Shown: positions 1-9,318, counted from the first letter of the stretch. The stretch is DNA of 64,000 nucleotides from Variovorax sp. OAS795 (GCF_040546685.1 NZ_JBEPOH010000001.1:4898001-4962000); one strand, 5' to 3'. Made by a program: numbers and translations. Notes: a model not told the origin generated them from the letters alone.

Positions 1-663
1 CAGCGCCATTTCGGCCAGGTCGGGCGCGGCATCGGACACCGGCTTGTCGGAAGACAGGGTGTGCACGATGACGGCGTCGTCGAGCACGCCCCAGACGCCG
101 TCGGAGCACAGCATGATGCGGTCGCCGCGCTGCAGCTGCAGCGGGGCTGCAATATCGAAAAGCGGCGTGGTCGGCGAACCCAGGCAGGTGAGCAGCAGGT
201 TGCGGTTGACGGGCATGTCGGAACCGTGCGGGCGCGGGCGCTCGGCATGCGAATGGTCGCGCGTGCGGGTGAGCAGGCGCCCGTCACGCACCACGTAGAG
301 GCGCGAGTCGCCGCAATGCATCCAGGTGGCGGTAGTGCCTTGCAGCAGGGCCGCGACGACTGTGGTGCGCGGCGTGTCGAGCATGGCCTTGTGGCTGGCG
401 TACCGCATGATCTGCTGGTGCGCGGCCATGGCCGATTCGGCCAGGAAGGCCTTGGCGTCCTTGACGGTCGGGCGGGCCTCGCGCTGGTAGAGCGCCGCGA
501 TGGTTTGCAGGGCCAGCTGGGCCGCAACCTCGCCCTCGGGGTGGCCGCCCATGCCGTCGGCCAGCACAAAGAGGCCGGACTCCCGCGTGTAGCAATAGCC
601 CATGCGGTCTTCGTTCTTGAGACGGCCGCCCTTGCGGCTGACCTGGAATACCGAGAATTTCAT
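1..663 (-). CDS. PP2C-type Ser/Thr protein phosphatase (3' end outside window)
   Basis: Metal-dependent protein phosphatase of the PP2C/PPM family, expected to remove phosphate from targets of the adjacent kinase in the cytoplasm. The 221 visible codons begin MKFSVFQVSRKGGRLKNEDR and carry the family's metal-binding signatures: an E-D-R near residue 17-19, L-A-D-G-M-G-G-H near 35, G-D-S-R-L-Y near 100, and S-D-G-V-W-G near 190. The start ATG overlaps the kinase stop codon as ATGA, so the two are translationally coupled. The gene runs off the left edge, so the C-terminus is not seen. The family call is firm; the substrates are unknown. Confidence 0.9.
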   Translation of the reverse strand, partial: MKFSVFQVSRKGGRLKNEDRMGYCYTRESGLFVLADGMGGHPEGEVAAQLALQTIAALYQREARPTVKDAKAFLAESAMAAHQQIMRYASHKAMLDTPRTTVVAALLQGTTATWMHCGDSRLYVVRDGRLLTRTRDHSHAERPRPHGSDMPVNRNLLLTCLGSPTTPLFDIAAPLQLQRGDRIMLCSDGVWGVLDDAVIVHTLSSDKPVSDAAPDLAEMAL

Positions 664-1667
664 GCCGGACGCGTGGTTGGTGCCGCCGCCTTGGGCGCGG
701 CCTTCTTGTCGAAGGAACGGATGTTGTCGAATGAAAGCCGCACCTTTTCACCCACGGTGAGCTTGGTGTAGCGCCGCTCGCCTTCGCGGCTCAGTTCCTT
801 TTGCAGCGCAAAGACGGACTGCGGGCGCGAGAGCGGATCGAGCGACATGCACCACTCGACCACTTCGATGAGATTGTCGGAATACACGCCGCGCACACGC
901 GACAGCGACAGGCTGAGCCGGTCTTTCTCGATGCGCCGCGGCGCGTCGTTGGGCGGGTAGCCCTGCATGCAGGCGTAGATGCACGCGCCAATGGCATAGA
1001 TGTCGGTCCAGGGGCCCATGGACGAATCGCGCCGGTACATCTCGGGGGCGGCAAAGCCGGGGGTGTACATCGGGCGGATGAAGATGCCCTCTTTGCTGAG
1101 CACTTCGCGCGCGGCGCCAAAGTCGATCAGCACCGCGCGGTCTTCGTCGGTGACGAAGATGTTGGCGGGCTTGATGTCCAGGTGCAGCATCTTGTACTGG
1201 TGCACGATGCGCAGGCCCCGGAGGATCTCATCGAACAGCGAGCGGATGGTCGATTCGCGGAAGACCTTGGGCCGCTTGAGGTCGCGCGCGGTCACCACGA
1301 AGTCCTGCAGGGTCGCGCCCTCCAGGTAGTTCATGACCATGTAGACGGTCTCGTTCTCGCGGAAGAAATTGAGAACGCTCACCACCGAGGCGTGGGAGAT
1401 CTGGGCCAGCGAGCGCCCTTCCTCGAAAAAGCTCTTCAGGCCCAGCCGGTAGAGCGAGAGCTTTTCGGGCGGAACCTCGGGCGTGAGTTCGCCCGGCCCG
1501 CGCGTAGCCAGCGAAGACGGCAGGTATTCCTTGACGGCTACCTGCTGTCCGCTGGGGTCGATGGCGAGATAGACGACGCCGAACCCGCCTGCTGAAAGCC
1601 GGCGAACGATGCGGTAACCGCCAATGACCGTATCGGGCGGCAGGGGCGAAGGCTTGACCTTTGACAT
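660..1667 (-). CDS. Serine/threonine protein kinase
   Basis: Hanks-type protein kinase of about 335 aa. Visible motifs: glycine loop S-A-G-G-F-G-V-V-Y (residues 25-33), ATP-anchoring lysine in V-A-V-K (K46), catalytic loop H-L-D-I-K-P-A-N, and metal-binding D-F-G followed by A-A-R. The catalytic loop has HLD rather than HRD, so this is a non-RD kinase. The tail after the kinase fold is short and Ala/Pro/Lys-rich, with no membrane segment, so it is probably cytoplasmic. The start MSKVKPSPLPPD at 1667 was chosen because upstream in-frame sequence is uncharacteristic. It is followed by the phosphatase with a 4-base overlap and is divergent from yicC. Confidence 0.9.
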   Translation of the reverse strand: MSKVKPSPLPPDTVIGGYRIVRRLSAGGFGVVYLAIDPSGQQVAVKEYLPSSLATRGPGELTPEVPPEKLSLYRLGLKSFFEEGRSLAQISHASVVSVLNFFRENETVYMVMNYLEGATLQDFVVTARDLKRPKVFRESTIRSLFDEILRGLRIVHQYKMLHLDIKPANIFVTDEDRAVLIDFGAAREVLSKEGIFIRPMYTPGFAAPEMYRRDSSMGPWTDIYAIGACIYACMQGYPPNDAPRRIEKDRLSLSLSRVRGVYSDNLIEVVEWCMSLDPLSRPQSVFALQKELSREGERRYTKLTVGEKVRLSFDNIRSFDKKAAPKAAAPTTRPA

Positions 1668-1759
1668 AATCCGGGAGTTTCGCCCGAAGGCGATGGTGCG
1701 GCAAGCGAACGCCATGCCGTCGCCTCGGTGCATGCAAGCAAAAACCACAGTGAGGCGCA

Positions 1760-2674
1760 ATGCCAGTTTACAGCATGACCGGCTATGCCAGTGGCCAGAA
1801 CGGCCCCGTTGGCAGCCACTCCGAAGCCGAAGCACGGCCTACCGCCGCGGGACGACTCGGGGTCGAGATACGCTCGGTCAACAGCCGTTTCCTCGACCTC
1901 ACCTTCAAGTTGCCGGAGGAACTGCGCCAGCATGAAACCGCGCTGCGCGAGCTGCTCACGGGCAAGCTCAAGCGCGGCAAGGTCGAGGTGCGGGCCGCCA
2001 TCGAGAACACCGCGCAGGCGGGCGTGGTCGAGCCCTCCGTCAAGCTGCTTCAGCGCCTCAACGGGGTGCAGGACGGCATCAAGGCCTGGCTGCCCAGCGC
2101 CCGCGACCTGAGCGTGGCCGACGTGCTGCGCCTGGCAGGCGGCGACAGCGCCGCGCGTGGCGACTGGGGCGGCGACCTGCTCGACGTGACCGGCAAGGCG
2201 CTGGACGCGCTGATGTCCGCCCGCCAGCGCGAAGGCGCGCGGCTGGCCAAGATGCTGGAGGCCCACCTGGCGCAGCTGCGCACGCTGGTCGAACAGGCCG
2301 GCCCGCTGATTCCCCAGCTGGTGGAGCAGCAGCGGGCGCGTTTCCTGGAGCGCTGGCAAGAGGCCATGGGCCTCACGGGCGGCACCCTGCCCGAGGCGGC
2401 CCAGGACCGGGCGCTGAACGAGGCCACGGCCTTTGCCATCCGCATCGACGTGGCGGAAGAGCTCACGCGCCTCAATTCGCACCTCGACGAGATCGAGCGG
2501 CTGCTCAAGAAGGGCGGCGAGATCGGCAAGCGGCTCGACTTCCTGATCCAGGAGCTGCACCGCGAGGCCAATACACTGGGCTCCAAGTCGGCCGCGCTGG
2601 AGCTCACGCGCATCGGCGTGGACATGAAGGTGCTGATCGAGCAGATGCGCGAACAGGTACAGAACATCGAATGA
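1760..2674 (+). CDS. yicC: YicC family endoribonuclease
   Basis: YicC/YloC family protein, 304 aa, close to the family length. It begins with the typical M-x-x-S-M-T-G-Y-A and ends with the conserved segment containing [11 protein letters not shown] and [14 protein letters not shown]. Family members are endoribonucleases linked to RNA turnover and stationary-phase survival. The purine-rich GAGGCG eight bases before the ATG is a usable ribosome site. The gene overlaps gmk by ATGA, so the two are co-transcribed and coupled. The insert around residues 15-30 (a G/S/E/A-rich stretch) is longer than in the E. coli protein. Confidence 0.93.
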   Translation: MPVYSMTGYASGQNGPVGSHSEAEARPTAAGRLGVEIRSVNSRFLDLTFKLPEELRQHETALRELLTGKLKRGKVEVRAAIENTAQAGVVEPSVKLLQRLNGVQDGIKAWLPSARDLSVADVLRLAGGDSAARGDWGGDLLDVTGKALDALMSARQREGARLAKMLEAHLAQLRTLVEQAGPLIPQLVEQQRARFLERWQEAMGLTGGTLPEAAQDRALNEATAFAIRIDVAEELTRLNSHLDEIERLLKKGGEIGKRLDFLIQELHREANTLGSKSAALELTRIGVDMKVLIEQMREQVQNIE

Positions 2675-3303
2675 GCGAGCGAATGGACTATCCGGGCAAC
2701 ATCTTTGTCGTCGCGGCACCGAGCGGTGCCGGCAAATCGAGCCTGGTCAAGGCGCTCATGGAGCTGGACACGGCCGTCCAGCCTTCGGTTTCGCACACCA
2801 CGCGGCCACCGCGCGGGCAGGAAAAGCACGGCCGGGAGTACTTTTTCACCTCGCCTTCGGAGTTCGAGGCCATGATCGCGGCCGACGGCTTCGTGGAGTG
2901 GGCCCATGTGCACGGGCACCGCTACGGCACCTCCAAGAAAGCCATCGAGGAGCGCATTGCCCAGGGGGCCGACGTCATCCTCGAGATCGATTTCCAGGGC
3001 GCGATCCAGATCCGCAAGACCTTTGCCAATGCGGTCATGATCTTCATCCTGCCGCCCAGCTGGGAAGAACTGCGCTCGCGGCTGGAACGCCGCGGCGAGG
3101 ACAGCGCGGCCGTCATCGAGCTTCGCCTCAAGAATGCCGCCGAAGAGATGGCCCGGGCGGGGGAATTCGACTTCGTTATAATCAACGAGTTATTTGAGCG
3201 CGCGCTTTTCGATCTCAAGGCGATCGTCCACGCTCAGCGGCTTCGGTATTCTGCACAGCGCCGCGCACGTGCCGACACATTCGCCGCCCTGAACATCCCC
3301 TGA
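2671..3303 (+). CDS. gmk: Guanylate kinase
   Basis: Phosphorylates GMP to GDP with ATP; essential nucleotide enzyme, 210 aa. Walker A is A-P-S-G-A-G-K-S-S at residues 16-24; the GMP-binding segment contains S-H-T-T-R-P-P-R-G and the conserved E-x-x-G-x-x-Y-G-T region. It ends with the family segment F-D-F-V-I-I-N-x-x-F-E-R-A-L. The start overlaps the yicC stop (ATGA). Codons for V-I-I-N near 3175-3185 include a rare ATA that creates TATAAT, a possible internal promoter for rpoZ. Confidence 0.97.
   Translation: MSERMDYPGNIFVVAAPSGAGKSSLVKALMELDTAVQPSVSHTTRPPRGQEKHGREYFFTSPSEFEAMIAADGFVEWAHVHGHRYGTSKKAIEERIAQGADVILEIDFQGAIQIRKTFANAVMIFILPPSWEELRSRLERRGEDSAAVIELRLKNAAEEMARAGEFDFVIINELFERALFDLKAIVHAQRLRYSAQRRARADTFAALNIP
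3177..3182 (+). promoter_or_regulatory. Candidate intragenic -10 box (TATAAT) for rpoZ-spoT
   Basis: A perfect TATAAT lies inside the gmk reading frame about 150 bases before rpoZ. It is formed by GTT-ATA-ATC, and ATA is a very rare isoleucine codon in this GC-rich DNA. I see no good -35 hexamer 17 bases upstream. It is a candidate only. Confidence 0.4.
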
Positions 3304-3335
3304 TTTCCCTGCTCACCTGACCGAAAGACTCCATC

Positions 3336-3539
3336 ATGGCCCGCATCACCGTCGAAGATTGCCTGCTTCAGATCCCCAACCGCTTCCAGCTGGTGCTGGC
3401 CGCCACGTACCGTGCGCGCATGCTGAGCCAAGGTCACGCGCCCAAGATCGAGAGCAAGAACAAGCCCGCCGTGACCGCCCTGCGCGAGATCGCCGAAGGC
3501 AAGATCGGCATCGAAATGCTCAAGAAGGTGCCGGGCTGA
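3336..3539 (+). CDS. rpoZ: DNA-directed RNA polymerase subunit omega
   Basis: Omega subunit of RNA polymerase, 67 aa, the normal short betaproteobacterial length. The sequence [20 protein letters not shown] is the canonical N-terminus, with the conserved [12 protein letters not shown] motif in the middle. Omega helps assemble beta-prime and, in proteobacteria, contributes to a ppGpp site; its position between gmk and spoT fits that link. A strong hairpin-plus-T-run terminator follows directly. Confidence 0.97.
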   Translation: MARITVEDCLLQIPNRFQLVLAATYRARMLSQGHAPKIESKNKPAVTALREIAEGKIGIEMLKKVPG

Positions 3540-3564
3540 TCTGACGCACCCCTGCAACGAAAAG

Positions 3565-3588
3565 GCACCGCAAAGCGGTGCTTTTTTT
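3565..3588 (+). terminator. Rho-independent terminator after rpoZ
   Basis: Stem GCACCG / CGGTGC with loop CAAAG, followed by seven T. It sits 25 bases after the rpoZ stop and separates yicC-gmk-rpoZ from spoT. Confidence 0.9.
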
Positions 3589-3632
3589 ACGTCTGGACGC
3601 GCCCATACAGCGGTCACGCTAAAGTGATAGCC

Positions 3633-5888
3633 ATGAGTGCGGTCGCCAAACATCAGTCCCATGCCCCTTCGGGCACGCCAAAGCCGAGCCCGGCGGCGCT
3701 GAATGCGGCCGCCGCAAGCTTTGCCGCGCTGACGGCCCGGCTCGACTACCTGAGCCCCGAAGACACCGAACTGGTCCGCCGCGCCTACCGTTTTGCCGAC
3801 GAGGCCCACCTGGGCCAGCTACGCAACAGCGGCGAGCCCTACATTACGCACCCGATTGCCGTGGCGGCGCAATGCGCCGAATGGAAGCTCGATGCGCAGG
3901 CCCTCATGGCCGCCCTGCTGCACGACGCGATTGAGGACTGCGGGGTGACCAAGCCGGAGCTGATCGAGCGCTTTGGCGCTCCGGTGGCCGAACTGGTCGA
4001 CGGGCTCACCAAGCTCGACAAGCTGCAGTTCAATACCCGCGAAGAGAACCAGGCCGAATCGTTCCGCAAGATGCTGCTGGCGATGGCACGCGACGTGCGC
4101 GTCATCCTGGTCAAGCTGGCCGACCGCACGCACAACATGCGCACGCTGGACGATGCGCCGCGCGAAAAATGGGCCCGCATCTCGCGCGAAACGCTCGAGA
4201 TCTACGCACCCATCGCGCACCGGCTGGGCCTGAACCAGACCTACCGCGAGCTGCAGGAACTGTCTTTCCGCCATTTGAAACCGTGGCGCTACGCCACGCT
4301 GTCCAAGGCCGTGGCCAGGGCCCGGGGCCGGCGCCGCGACCTGATCCAGAAGGTGCAGCGCGAGGTCGAGTCCGCCTTTGCCAACGCCAACATGACGCTG
4401 CGCATCGCGGGGCGCGAGAAAACGCTCTATTCCATCTACCGCAAGATGGAAGAAAAACACCTGAGCTTTGCCCAGGTGACCGACATCTACGGCTTCCGCC
4501 TGATCGTGCCGAACGTGATCGCCTGCTACACCGGCCTGGGCATCCTGCACCAGATGTACAAGCCGCTGCCGGGCAAGTTCAAGGATCACATCGCGATCGC
4601 CAAGCTCAACGGCTACCAGTCGCTGCACACCACGCTGGTGGGCCCGGCCGGCGTGAACGTGGAGTTTCAATTGCGCACCGAGGCCATGCACGTGGTGGCC
4701 GAATCAGGCGTGGCGGCGCACTGGCTCTACAAGGCCGCGGAACCCAATGCGGCCAGCAACGACAGGCTCGGCACCAAGTGGCTGCAGTCGCTGCTCGACA
4801 TCCAGGACGAAACCCGCGACGCCGCCGAATTCTGGGACCACGTCAAGGTCGACCTGTTCCCGGACGCGGTCTACGTGTTCACGCCCAAGAGCCAGATCCT
4901 CGCCCTTCCGCGCGGCGCCACGGTGGTCGACTTTGCCTACGCCATCCACAGCAACATCGGCGACCACACCTCGGCCGCACGCATCAACGGCGACCAGGTG
5001 CCGCTGCGCACCGAGCTGAAGAACGGCGACGTGGTCGAGGTGATCACCGCGCCGGTGTCGACGCCCAACCCGGCCTGGCTCGGCTTCGTGCGAACCGGCC
5101 GGGCGCGCTCCAAGATCCGCCACTATTTGAAGACGCTGGCCCATGCCGAATCCGAAGGCCTGGGCGAGAAGCTGCTGGCCCAGGCGCTGCGCGCCGAAGG
5201 CCTGAGCAAGCTGCCGGCCGACGATGCCGAACACCAGCCGCTGTGGGAAAAACTGCTGCGCTTCACGGGCAACCGGACCCGCGCCGAACTGCTGACCGAC
5301 ATCGGCCTGGGCAAGCGGATTGCCAGCATCGTGGCCAAACGCCTCGTGGCCATGCTGTCTGAACTTGGCGAGCGGCCGGACGCCCTGCTGCTGAGCCGCG
5401 AACGCTTCATTTCGCACGAAACCATTTCGCAAGGCGCCGTCACGCTCGACGGCAGCGAGAACTCATCGGTGCGCTTTGCGCTGTGCTGCCGGCCCATCCC
5501 GGGCGACGAGATCGTCGGCTACCTGGGCCATGGCGAAGGGCTGGTGGTGCACACCGAAAGCTGCGGCGTGGGCCAGCGCCTGCGCCACAAGGACAGCGAG
5601 CGTTTCTTCGCAGTCGAATGGGCCGATGAACCCACCCGCGCCTTCGAGACCGGCGTGGTCATCACCGTGCGCAACGACAAGGGCGTGCTGGCCCGCGTGG
5701 CCGCAACGCTGGCCGATGCCGAAGCCGACATCACGCACGTCGAGATGGCCGACGAGACGCCGCAGGATTCGACCGACCTGCGCTTCGTGATCGCGGTGCG
5801 CGACCGGACCCACCTGGACGCCGTGCTGCGCGCCGCGCGCCGGACCGCCTCGGTGCTGACCGCCGCGCGCACCGTGCCTGCGCCCTGA
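3633..5888 (+). CDS. spoT: Bifunctional (p)ppGpp synthetase/hydrolase, SpoT/Rsh type
   Basis: Makes and degrades the stringent-response alarmone (p)ppGpp. About 751 aa with the full long-RSH layout: N-terminal HD hydrolase domain with intact H-D-A-I-E-D near residue 97, synthetase domain with D-I-Y-G-F-R-L-I-V and N-G-Y-Q-S-L-H-T, TGS domain (Y-V-F-T-P-K ... A-Y-A-I-H), a helical/CC region with the C-C-R-P-I-P-G-D motif, and a C-terminal ACT domain. The metal/catalytic loop reads K-F-K-D near residue 315, the basic type of bifunctional enzymes rather than the EFDD type of RelA. ATG 3633 was preferred; an in-frame GTG lies at 3624. A TAAAGT box sits 7 bases before the ATG. Confidence 0.95.
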   Translation: MSAVAKHQSHAPSGTPKPSPAALNAAAASFAALTARLDYLSPEDTELVRRAYRFADEAHLGQLRNSGEPYITHPIAVAAQCAEWKLDAQALMAALLHDAIEDCGVTKPELIERFGAPVAELVDGLTKLDKLQFNTREENQAESFRKMLLAMARDVRVILVKLADRTHNMRTLDDAPREKWARISRETLEIYAPIAHRLGLNQTYRELQELSFRHLKPWRYATLSKAVARARGRRRDLIQKVQREVESAFANANMTLRIAGREKTLYSIYRKMEEKHLSFAQVTDIYGFRLIVPNVIACYTGLGILHQMYKPLPGKFKDHIAIAKLNGYQSLHTTLVGPAGVNVEFQLRTEAMHVVAESGVAAHWLYKAAEPNAASNDRLGTKWLQSLLDIQDETRDAAEFWDHVKVDLFPDAVYVFTPKSQILALPRGATVVDFAYAIHSNIGDHTSAARINGDQVPLRTELKNGDVVEVITAPVSTPNPAWLGFVRTGRARSKIRHYLKTLAHAESEGLGEKLLAQALRAEGLSKLPADDAEHQPLWEKLLRFTGNRTRAELLTDIGLGKRIASIVAKRLVAMLSELGERPDALLLSRERFISHETISQGAVTLDGSENSSVRFALCCRPIPGDEIVGYLGHGEGLVVHTESCGVGQRLRHKDSERFFAVEWADEPTRAFETGVVITVRNDKGVLARVAATLADAEADITHVEMADETPQDSTDLRFVIAVRDRTHLDAVLRAARRTASVLTAARTVPAP

Positions 5889-5913
5889 AGTCAAGCCGCA
5901 GCGCCGCAGCGTG

Positions 5914-6489
5914 CTATGCCGCGCTCGTGCCCGGCGCCGGGTAGCTGACCGACAGCAGTTCGACCTCGTGCGTGCCGCCCGGCGTCACGAGCTTCACCAC
6001 GTCGCCCTCGCGTGACTTGAGCAGCGCGCGCGCAATGGGAGAAATCCAGCTGACCTGCGCCTTGGCGCTCTCCGCCTCGTCGATGCCGAGGATCGTCACG
6101 CTGCGTTCGTTGCCGGTTTCGTCGACGTAGCGCACGGTGGCGCCAAAAAAGACCTGGTCGCTGCCATGGTGCACCGACGGGTCGGTGACCTCGGCAATCT
6201 CGAGCCGCTTGGTGAGAAAGCGGATGCGCCGATCGATCTCGCGCAGCCGCTTCTTGCCATAGAGGTAGTCGCCGTTCTCCGAACGGTCACCGTTCTTGGC
6301 AGCCCAGTGCACGGCCTCCACGACCTTGGGGCGCTCTTCGTCCATCAGCTGGAGCAATTCGTCGCGCAGCCGCGCATACCCTGCCGGCGTGATGTAGTTC
6401 TTGCTGCCGCTGGGCAGCGCGGGAACGCTGCCGTCCGCGCCGTCGTCGTCGCTCTCGGCGTCGGTTTCCTTGGTGAATGCCTTGCTCAC
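5914..6489 (-). CDS. greB: Transcription elongation factor GreB
   Basis: Rescues backtracked RNA polymerase by stimulating transcript cleavage. About 191 aa from a GTG start at 6489 with GGAG upstream. The N-terminus is a low-complexity acidic extension (residues 5-30, rich in D/E), then the Gre coiled coil beginning N-Y-I-T-P-A-G-Y-A-R-L-R-D-E-L with the acidic tip D-R-S-E-N-G-D-Y, then the C-terminal globular domain ending with G-G-T-H-E-V-E-L-L-S-V-S-Y. Basic residues K-K-R-L-R-E-I-D-R-R-I-R match GreB rather than GreA. The GTG was selected because upstream sequence lacks Gre similarity. Confidence 0.93.
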   Translation of the reverse strand: MSKAFTKETDAESDDDGADGSVPALPSGSKNYITPAGYARLRDELLQLMDEERPKVVEAVHWAAKNGDRSENGDYLYGKKRLREIDRRIRFLTKRLEIAEVTDPSVHHGSDQVFFGATVRYVDETGNERSVTILGIDEAESAKAQVSWISPIARALLKSREGDVVKLVTPGGTHEVELLSVSYPAPGTSAA

Positions 6490-6514
6490 GGTAGAAGCTC
6501 CGAATCTGCTTTTG

Positions 6515-6961
6515 TCAGCCCAGGTCCGAGCGCTTGCAGTCGAAGACCACGCCTTGCTCGACGGCCCGCAGCGCCGGCAGCTTGTTCGTGACAACGACCG
6601 AGGCGCTGATCAGTCGCCACTCGCCGGCCTTGGACAGCCTGAAAAGGTGCGTGGCCTCCGCGCCCGCGGTGGGAATCGAGTTGAAAACATACACCGGCTC
6701 GCCGGACGGGCTGTCTTCCATGTGGACCAGGTCGGCCCTCATCTTGCCCATGGTTTCGGTGTCCTTGGTCCGGGAACGCACGACATCCATGTTGACGGTG
6801 CGCGAGTGCTCGTCGATCGCGATCCTCCGGACCCAGTTGAATGGCGCTGCCTGACTGTTGCTTGCCGCCGGAACGCACGTGATGGTTCCCGCCGATGCCG
6901 CGCCCGTTGCCCAGGCCAGGACGAAGAACAGGATTGCAAGCCGCTGTGCCGAGATGCTCAT
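6515..6961 (-). CDS. Small secreted protein of unknown function
   Basis: 148 aa starting MSISAQRLAILFFVLAWATG, a clear signal peptide with likely cleavage after an A-S-A motif near residue 25. The mature part holds two cysteines (C near 29 and near 143) that could form a disulfide, and beta-strand-like alternation (V-N-M-D-V-V-R-S-R-T, L-V-H-M-E-D, P-V-Y-V-F-N-S). I do not recognise a family. It is probably periplasmic. It lies between greB and tRNA-Arg on the same strand, and the tRNA-Arg terminator separates it from the tRNA. Confidence 0.7.
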   Translation of the reverse strand: MSISAQRLAILFFVLAWATGAASAGTITCVPAASNSQAAPFNWVRRIAIDEHSRTVNMDVVRSRTKDTETMGKMRADLVHMEDSPSGEPVYVFNSIPTAGAEATHLFRLSKAGEWRLISASVVVTNKLPALRAVEQGVVFDCKRSDLG

Positions 6962-7073
6962 GATGTCTTGCGCAGTTGTCTGTGTGGCTGACTTTAGCCC
7001 CACGCGCACCGGCGTGCCGGATTCGCGGCGTGGCGTGCCCGCGGCGGCTTCGCCAGCGAAGACCCCAAAAGAA

Positions 7074-7107
7074 AATGGCCCAGAAGATCGAAACCTTCTG
7101 GGCCATT
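7074..7107 (-). terminator. Rho-independent terminator after tRNA-Arg
   Basis: A 13-bp perfect stem (AATGGCCCAGAAG with its complement) and 8-base loop, followed on the minus strand by TTTTCTTTT. It lies just 3' of tRNA-Arg, so it should end that transcript. Confidence 0.88.
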
Positions 7108-7115
7108 CAAGAGAG

Positions 7116-7192
7116 TGGTGCGGCTGGCAGGAATTGAACCCACGACCCCTTGGTTCGTAGCCAAGTACTCTATCCAACTGAGCTACAGCCGC
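7116..7192 (-). tRNA. tRNA-Arg (anticodon ACG)
   Basis: 77-nt cloverleaf on the minus strand starting GCGGCTGTAGCTCAG. The acceptor GCGGCTG pairs with CAGCCGC, the anticodon loop is CTACGAA, the T-arm is GTGGGTTCAATTCC-type, and the CCA is encoded (7116-7118). The A34 would be deaminated to inosine by TadA, so it reads CGU/CGC/CGA. Confidence 0.96.
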
Positions 7193-7202
7193 ACAGCTAT
7201 CG

Positions 7203-7211
7203 ATTATAGCA
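7203..7211 (-). promoter_or_regulatory. Extended -10 promoter of tRNA-Arg
   Basis: Minus-strand TGC-TATAAT, a perfect extended -10, ends ten bases before the mature 5' end of tRNA-Arg, so transcription would start about three bases upstream of the tRNA. No strong -35 is visible. Confidence 0.7.
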
Positions 7212-7259
7212 TCCATTTTTGGCCCCGGCGAACCAGGCAGCAAATGAATGCCAAGCAGG

Positions 7260-7336
<77 letters not shown>

Positions 7337-7368
7337 ACGAGAGGCCACGATTCTATTCTCGGCGCCGC

Positions 7369-8376
7369 CTACTTGCGGTGGCTCAGCGCATTGCTGACCA
7401 GCCGCGAGGTGATGTCCACGATCTGGATCATGCGCTCGTAGGGCATGCGCGTGGGGCCGATCACGCCGAGCGTGCCCACCACCTGCCCGTCGACTTCGTA
7501 GTTGGCGCTGACGATGGAAAGCTCCTCGAACGGCACCACCTGGCTCTCGCCGCCGATGAAGATGCGCACGCCCTCGGCCTTGCTGGACACGTCGAGCAGC
7601 CGCATGAGCTGCGCCTTCTGCTCGAACAGCTCGAACGCGCGGCGCAGCTGGCCCATGTCGCTCGAAAAATCGGTCACGGAGAGCAGGTTGCGCTCGCCGG
7701 AAATCACGACGTCGTCTTCCTGCGCCTCGGTGAGCACCTCGGAGCTGACCTTGACCGCCGCCTGCATCAGCGCGGCAATTTCGCCGCGCAGCTTCTCGAC
7801 TTCGGATTGGAGCCGGTCGCGCACCTGCTCGATCGTGAGGCCTGCGTAGTGGGCATTGATGTAGTTGGATGCTTCCACCAACTGCGACTGCGAATAGTCG
7901 GCTTCCGGAAAGATCACCCTGTTCTGCACGTCGCCATCGGGCGAGACGATGATCACCAGCAAGCGCTGGTCGGAGAGCTTCAGGAACTCGATCTGCTTGA
8001 AGACCGAGGCGCGACGCGGCGCCATGACGACGCCGACGAATTGCGACAGGTTGGACAGCAGGTTGGCCGCGTTGGCGATCACCTTCTGCGGCTGGTCGGG
8101 CGCAAGGCTCGGCGCGCTCATCTGTTCGCGCTGCGCGGTGAGCATGGTGTCGACGAAAAGCCGGTAGCCGCGCGCGGTGGGAATGCGTCCGGCCGAGGTG
8201 TGCGGGCTGACGATCAGCCCGAGCGACTCGAGGTCGGACATCACGTTGCGGATGGTCGCGGGGGACAGGTCCAGACCGGGCGCGCGCGACAAAGTCCGCG
8301 ACCCGACCGGCTGGCCTTCGGCGATGTAACGCTCGACCAGCGTCTTGAGGAGCAACTTGGCACGGTCGTCCAGCAT
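7369..8376 (-). CDS. hrcA: Heat-inducible transcription repressor HrcA
   Basis: Repressor that binds CIRCE operators and is kept active by GroEL. 335 aa, normal length. An N-terminal winged helix is seen ([14 protein letters not shown], then [18 protein letters not shown], and [11 protein letters not shown]), followed by the GAF-like and insert domains. A perfect CIRCE site lies in this window at 48585-48611 before rpoH; none is near hrcA itself. The ATG has no Shine-Dalgarno but has TAAAAT six bases upstream, so the mRNA may be leaderless. It is divergent from nadK with 30 bases between starts. Confidence 0.97.
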   Translation of the reverse strand: MLDDRAKLLLKTLVERYIAEGQPVGSRTLSRAPGLDLSPATIRNVMSDLESLGLIVSPHTSAGRIPTARGYRLFVDTMLTAQREQMSAPSLAPDQPQKVIANAANLLSNLSQFVGVVMAPRRASVFKQIEFLKLSDQRLLVIIVSPDGDVQNRVIFPEADYSQSQLVEASNYINAHYAGLTIEQVRDRLQSEVEKLRGEIAALMQAAVKVSSEVLTEAQEDDVVISGERNLLSVTDFSSDMGQLRRAFELFEQKAQLMRLLDVSSKAEGVRIFIGGESQVVPFEELSIVSANYEVDGQVVGTLGVIGPTRMPYERMIQIVDITSRLVSNALSHRK

Positions 8377-8406
8377 TGCAAGATTTTAGTGTTGTAATTT
8401 GTACAT
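8377..8406. promoter_or_regulatory. Shared 30-bp divergent promoter region hrcA/nadK
   Basis: AT-rich spacer. Minus strand: TAAAAT (8383-8388), six bases, then the hrcA ATG. Plus strand: TAATTT (8395-8400), six bases, then the nadK ATG. Neither gene has a Shine-Dalgarno. There is no CIRCE in this interval. Confidence 0.5.
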
Positions 8407-9318
8407 ATGACTTCCCGCTTCCGCCACGTTGCACTGATCGGCAAATACCAGGCTTCAGGCGCCCGGGCGCAGGCAGACGCGCGCGACGGCGTGATGGAAG
8501 ATATCGGTGCGTTCCTGGAATCCCAAGGTTGCCAGGTGTTCGTCGAAAAATCGGCGGATGGCCAGGCCGATGCCGACGCCCTCGCCGGCGGCCGCTACGA
8601 ACCGCTGAGTGTGGAGGAAATCGGCCAACGATGCGACCTCGGCCTGGTGGTGGGGGGCGACGGCACCATGCTGGGCATCGGCCGGCAGCTCGCGTGCTAC
8701 GGCATTCCGCTGATCGGCATCAACCGCGGCCGCCTCGGCTTCATCACCGACATTCCTCTCGACAACTACCAGGCCACGCTGGTGCCGATGCTGGCCGGCG
8801 AATACGAAGAAGACCACCGCAGCCTCATGCATGCGCAGGTCATGCGCGACGGCGCCTCGGTGTTCGATGCGCTCGCAATGAACGACGTGGTGGTGAACCG
8901 CGGCGCCACCTCGGGCATGGTCGAGCTGCGCGTCTCGGTGGGCCGGCATTTCGTGGCCAACCAGCGCGCGGACGGCCTGATCATCGCTTCGCCGACCGGC
9001 TCCACGGCCTACGCGCTGTCGGCCGGCGGGCCGCTGCTGCACCCCGCGGTGCCCGGCTGGGTGCTGGTGCCGATTGCACCGCACACGCTGTCGAACCGCC
9101 CCGTGCTGCTGCCCGACGCGGACGAGATCGTGATCGAACTCGTGTCGGGGCGCGATGCCAGCGCCAATTTCGACATGCAGTCGCTGGCGTCGCTGGCCAT
9201 CGGCGATCGCGTGGTGGTGCGGCGCTCGGACTTCCGGGTGCGCTTCCTGCACCCGCGCGGTTGGAGCTATTTCGACACGCTGCGCAAGAAACTTCACTGG
9301 AACGAAGGGGGCTCCTGA
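8407..9318 (+). CDS. nadK: NAD kinase
   Basis: Phosphorylates NAD to NADP. 303 aa, family length. The GGDG motif (V-V-G-G-D-G-T-M-L) near residue 80 and the following N-R-G-R-L-G-F are the catalytic and nucleotide-binding signatures; the later [15 protein letters not shown] motif is also intact. It is followed by recN after one base and is divergent from hrcA, the usual arrangement in this group as I recall it. Confidence 0.97.
   Translation: MTSRFRHVALIGKYQASGARAQADARDGVMEDIGAFLESQGCQVFVEKSADGQADADALAGGRYEPLSVEEIGQRCDLGLVVGGDGTMLGIGRQLACYGIPLIGINRGRLGFITDIPLDNYQATLVPMLAGEYEEDHRSLMHAQVMRDGASVFDALAMNDVVVNRGATSGMVELRVSVGRHFVANQRADGLIIASPTGSTAYALSAGGPLLHPAVPGWVLVPIAPHTLSNRPVLLPDADEIVIELVSGRDASANFDMQSLASLAIGDRVVVRRSDFRVRFLHPRGWSYFDTLRKKLHWNEGGS

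Noticed and set aside
7201..7216. GCTAT-CGATT-ATAGC inverted repeat upstream of tRNA-Arg
   Set aside because: It overlaps the TGCTATAAT promoter of the tRNA, and the short arms arise from that; I treat it as promoter, not as a separate repeat.
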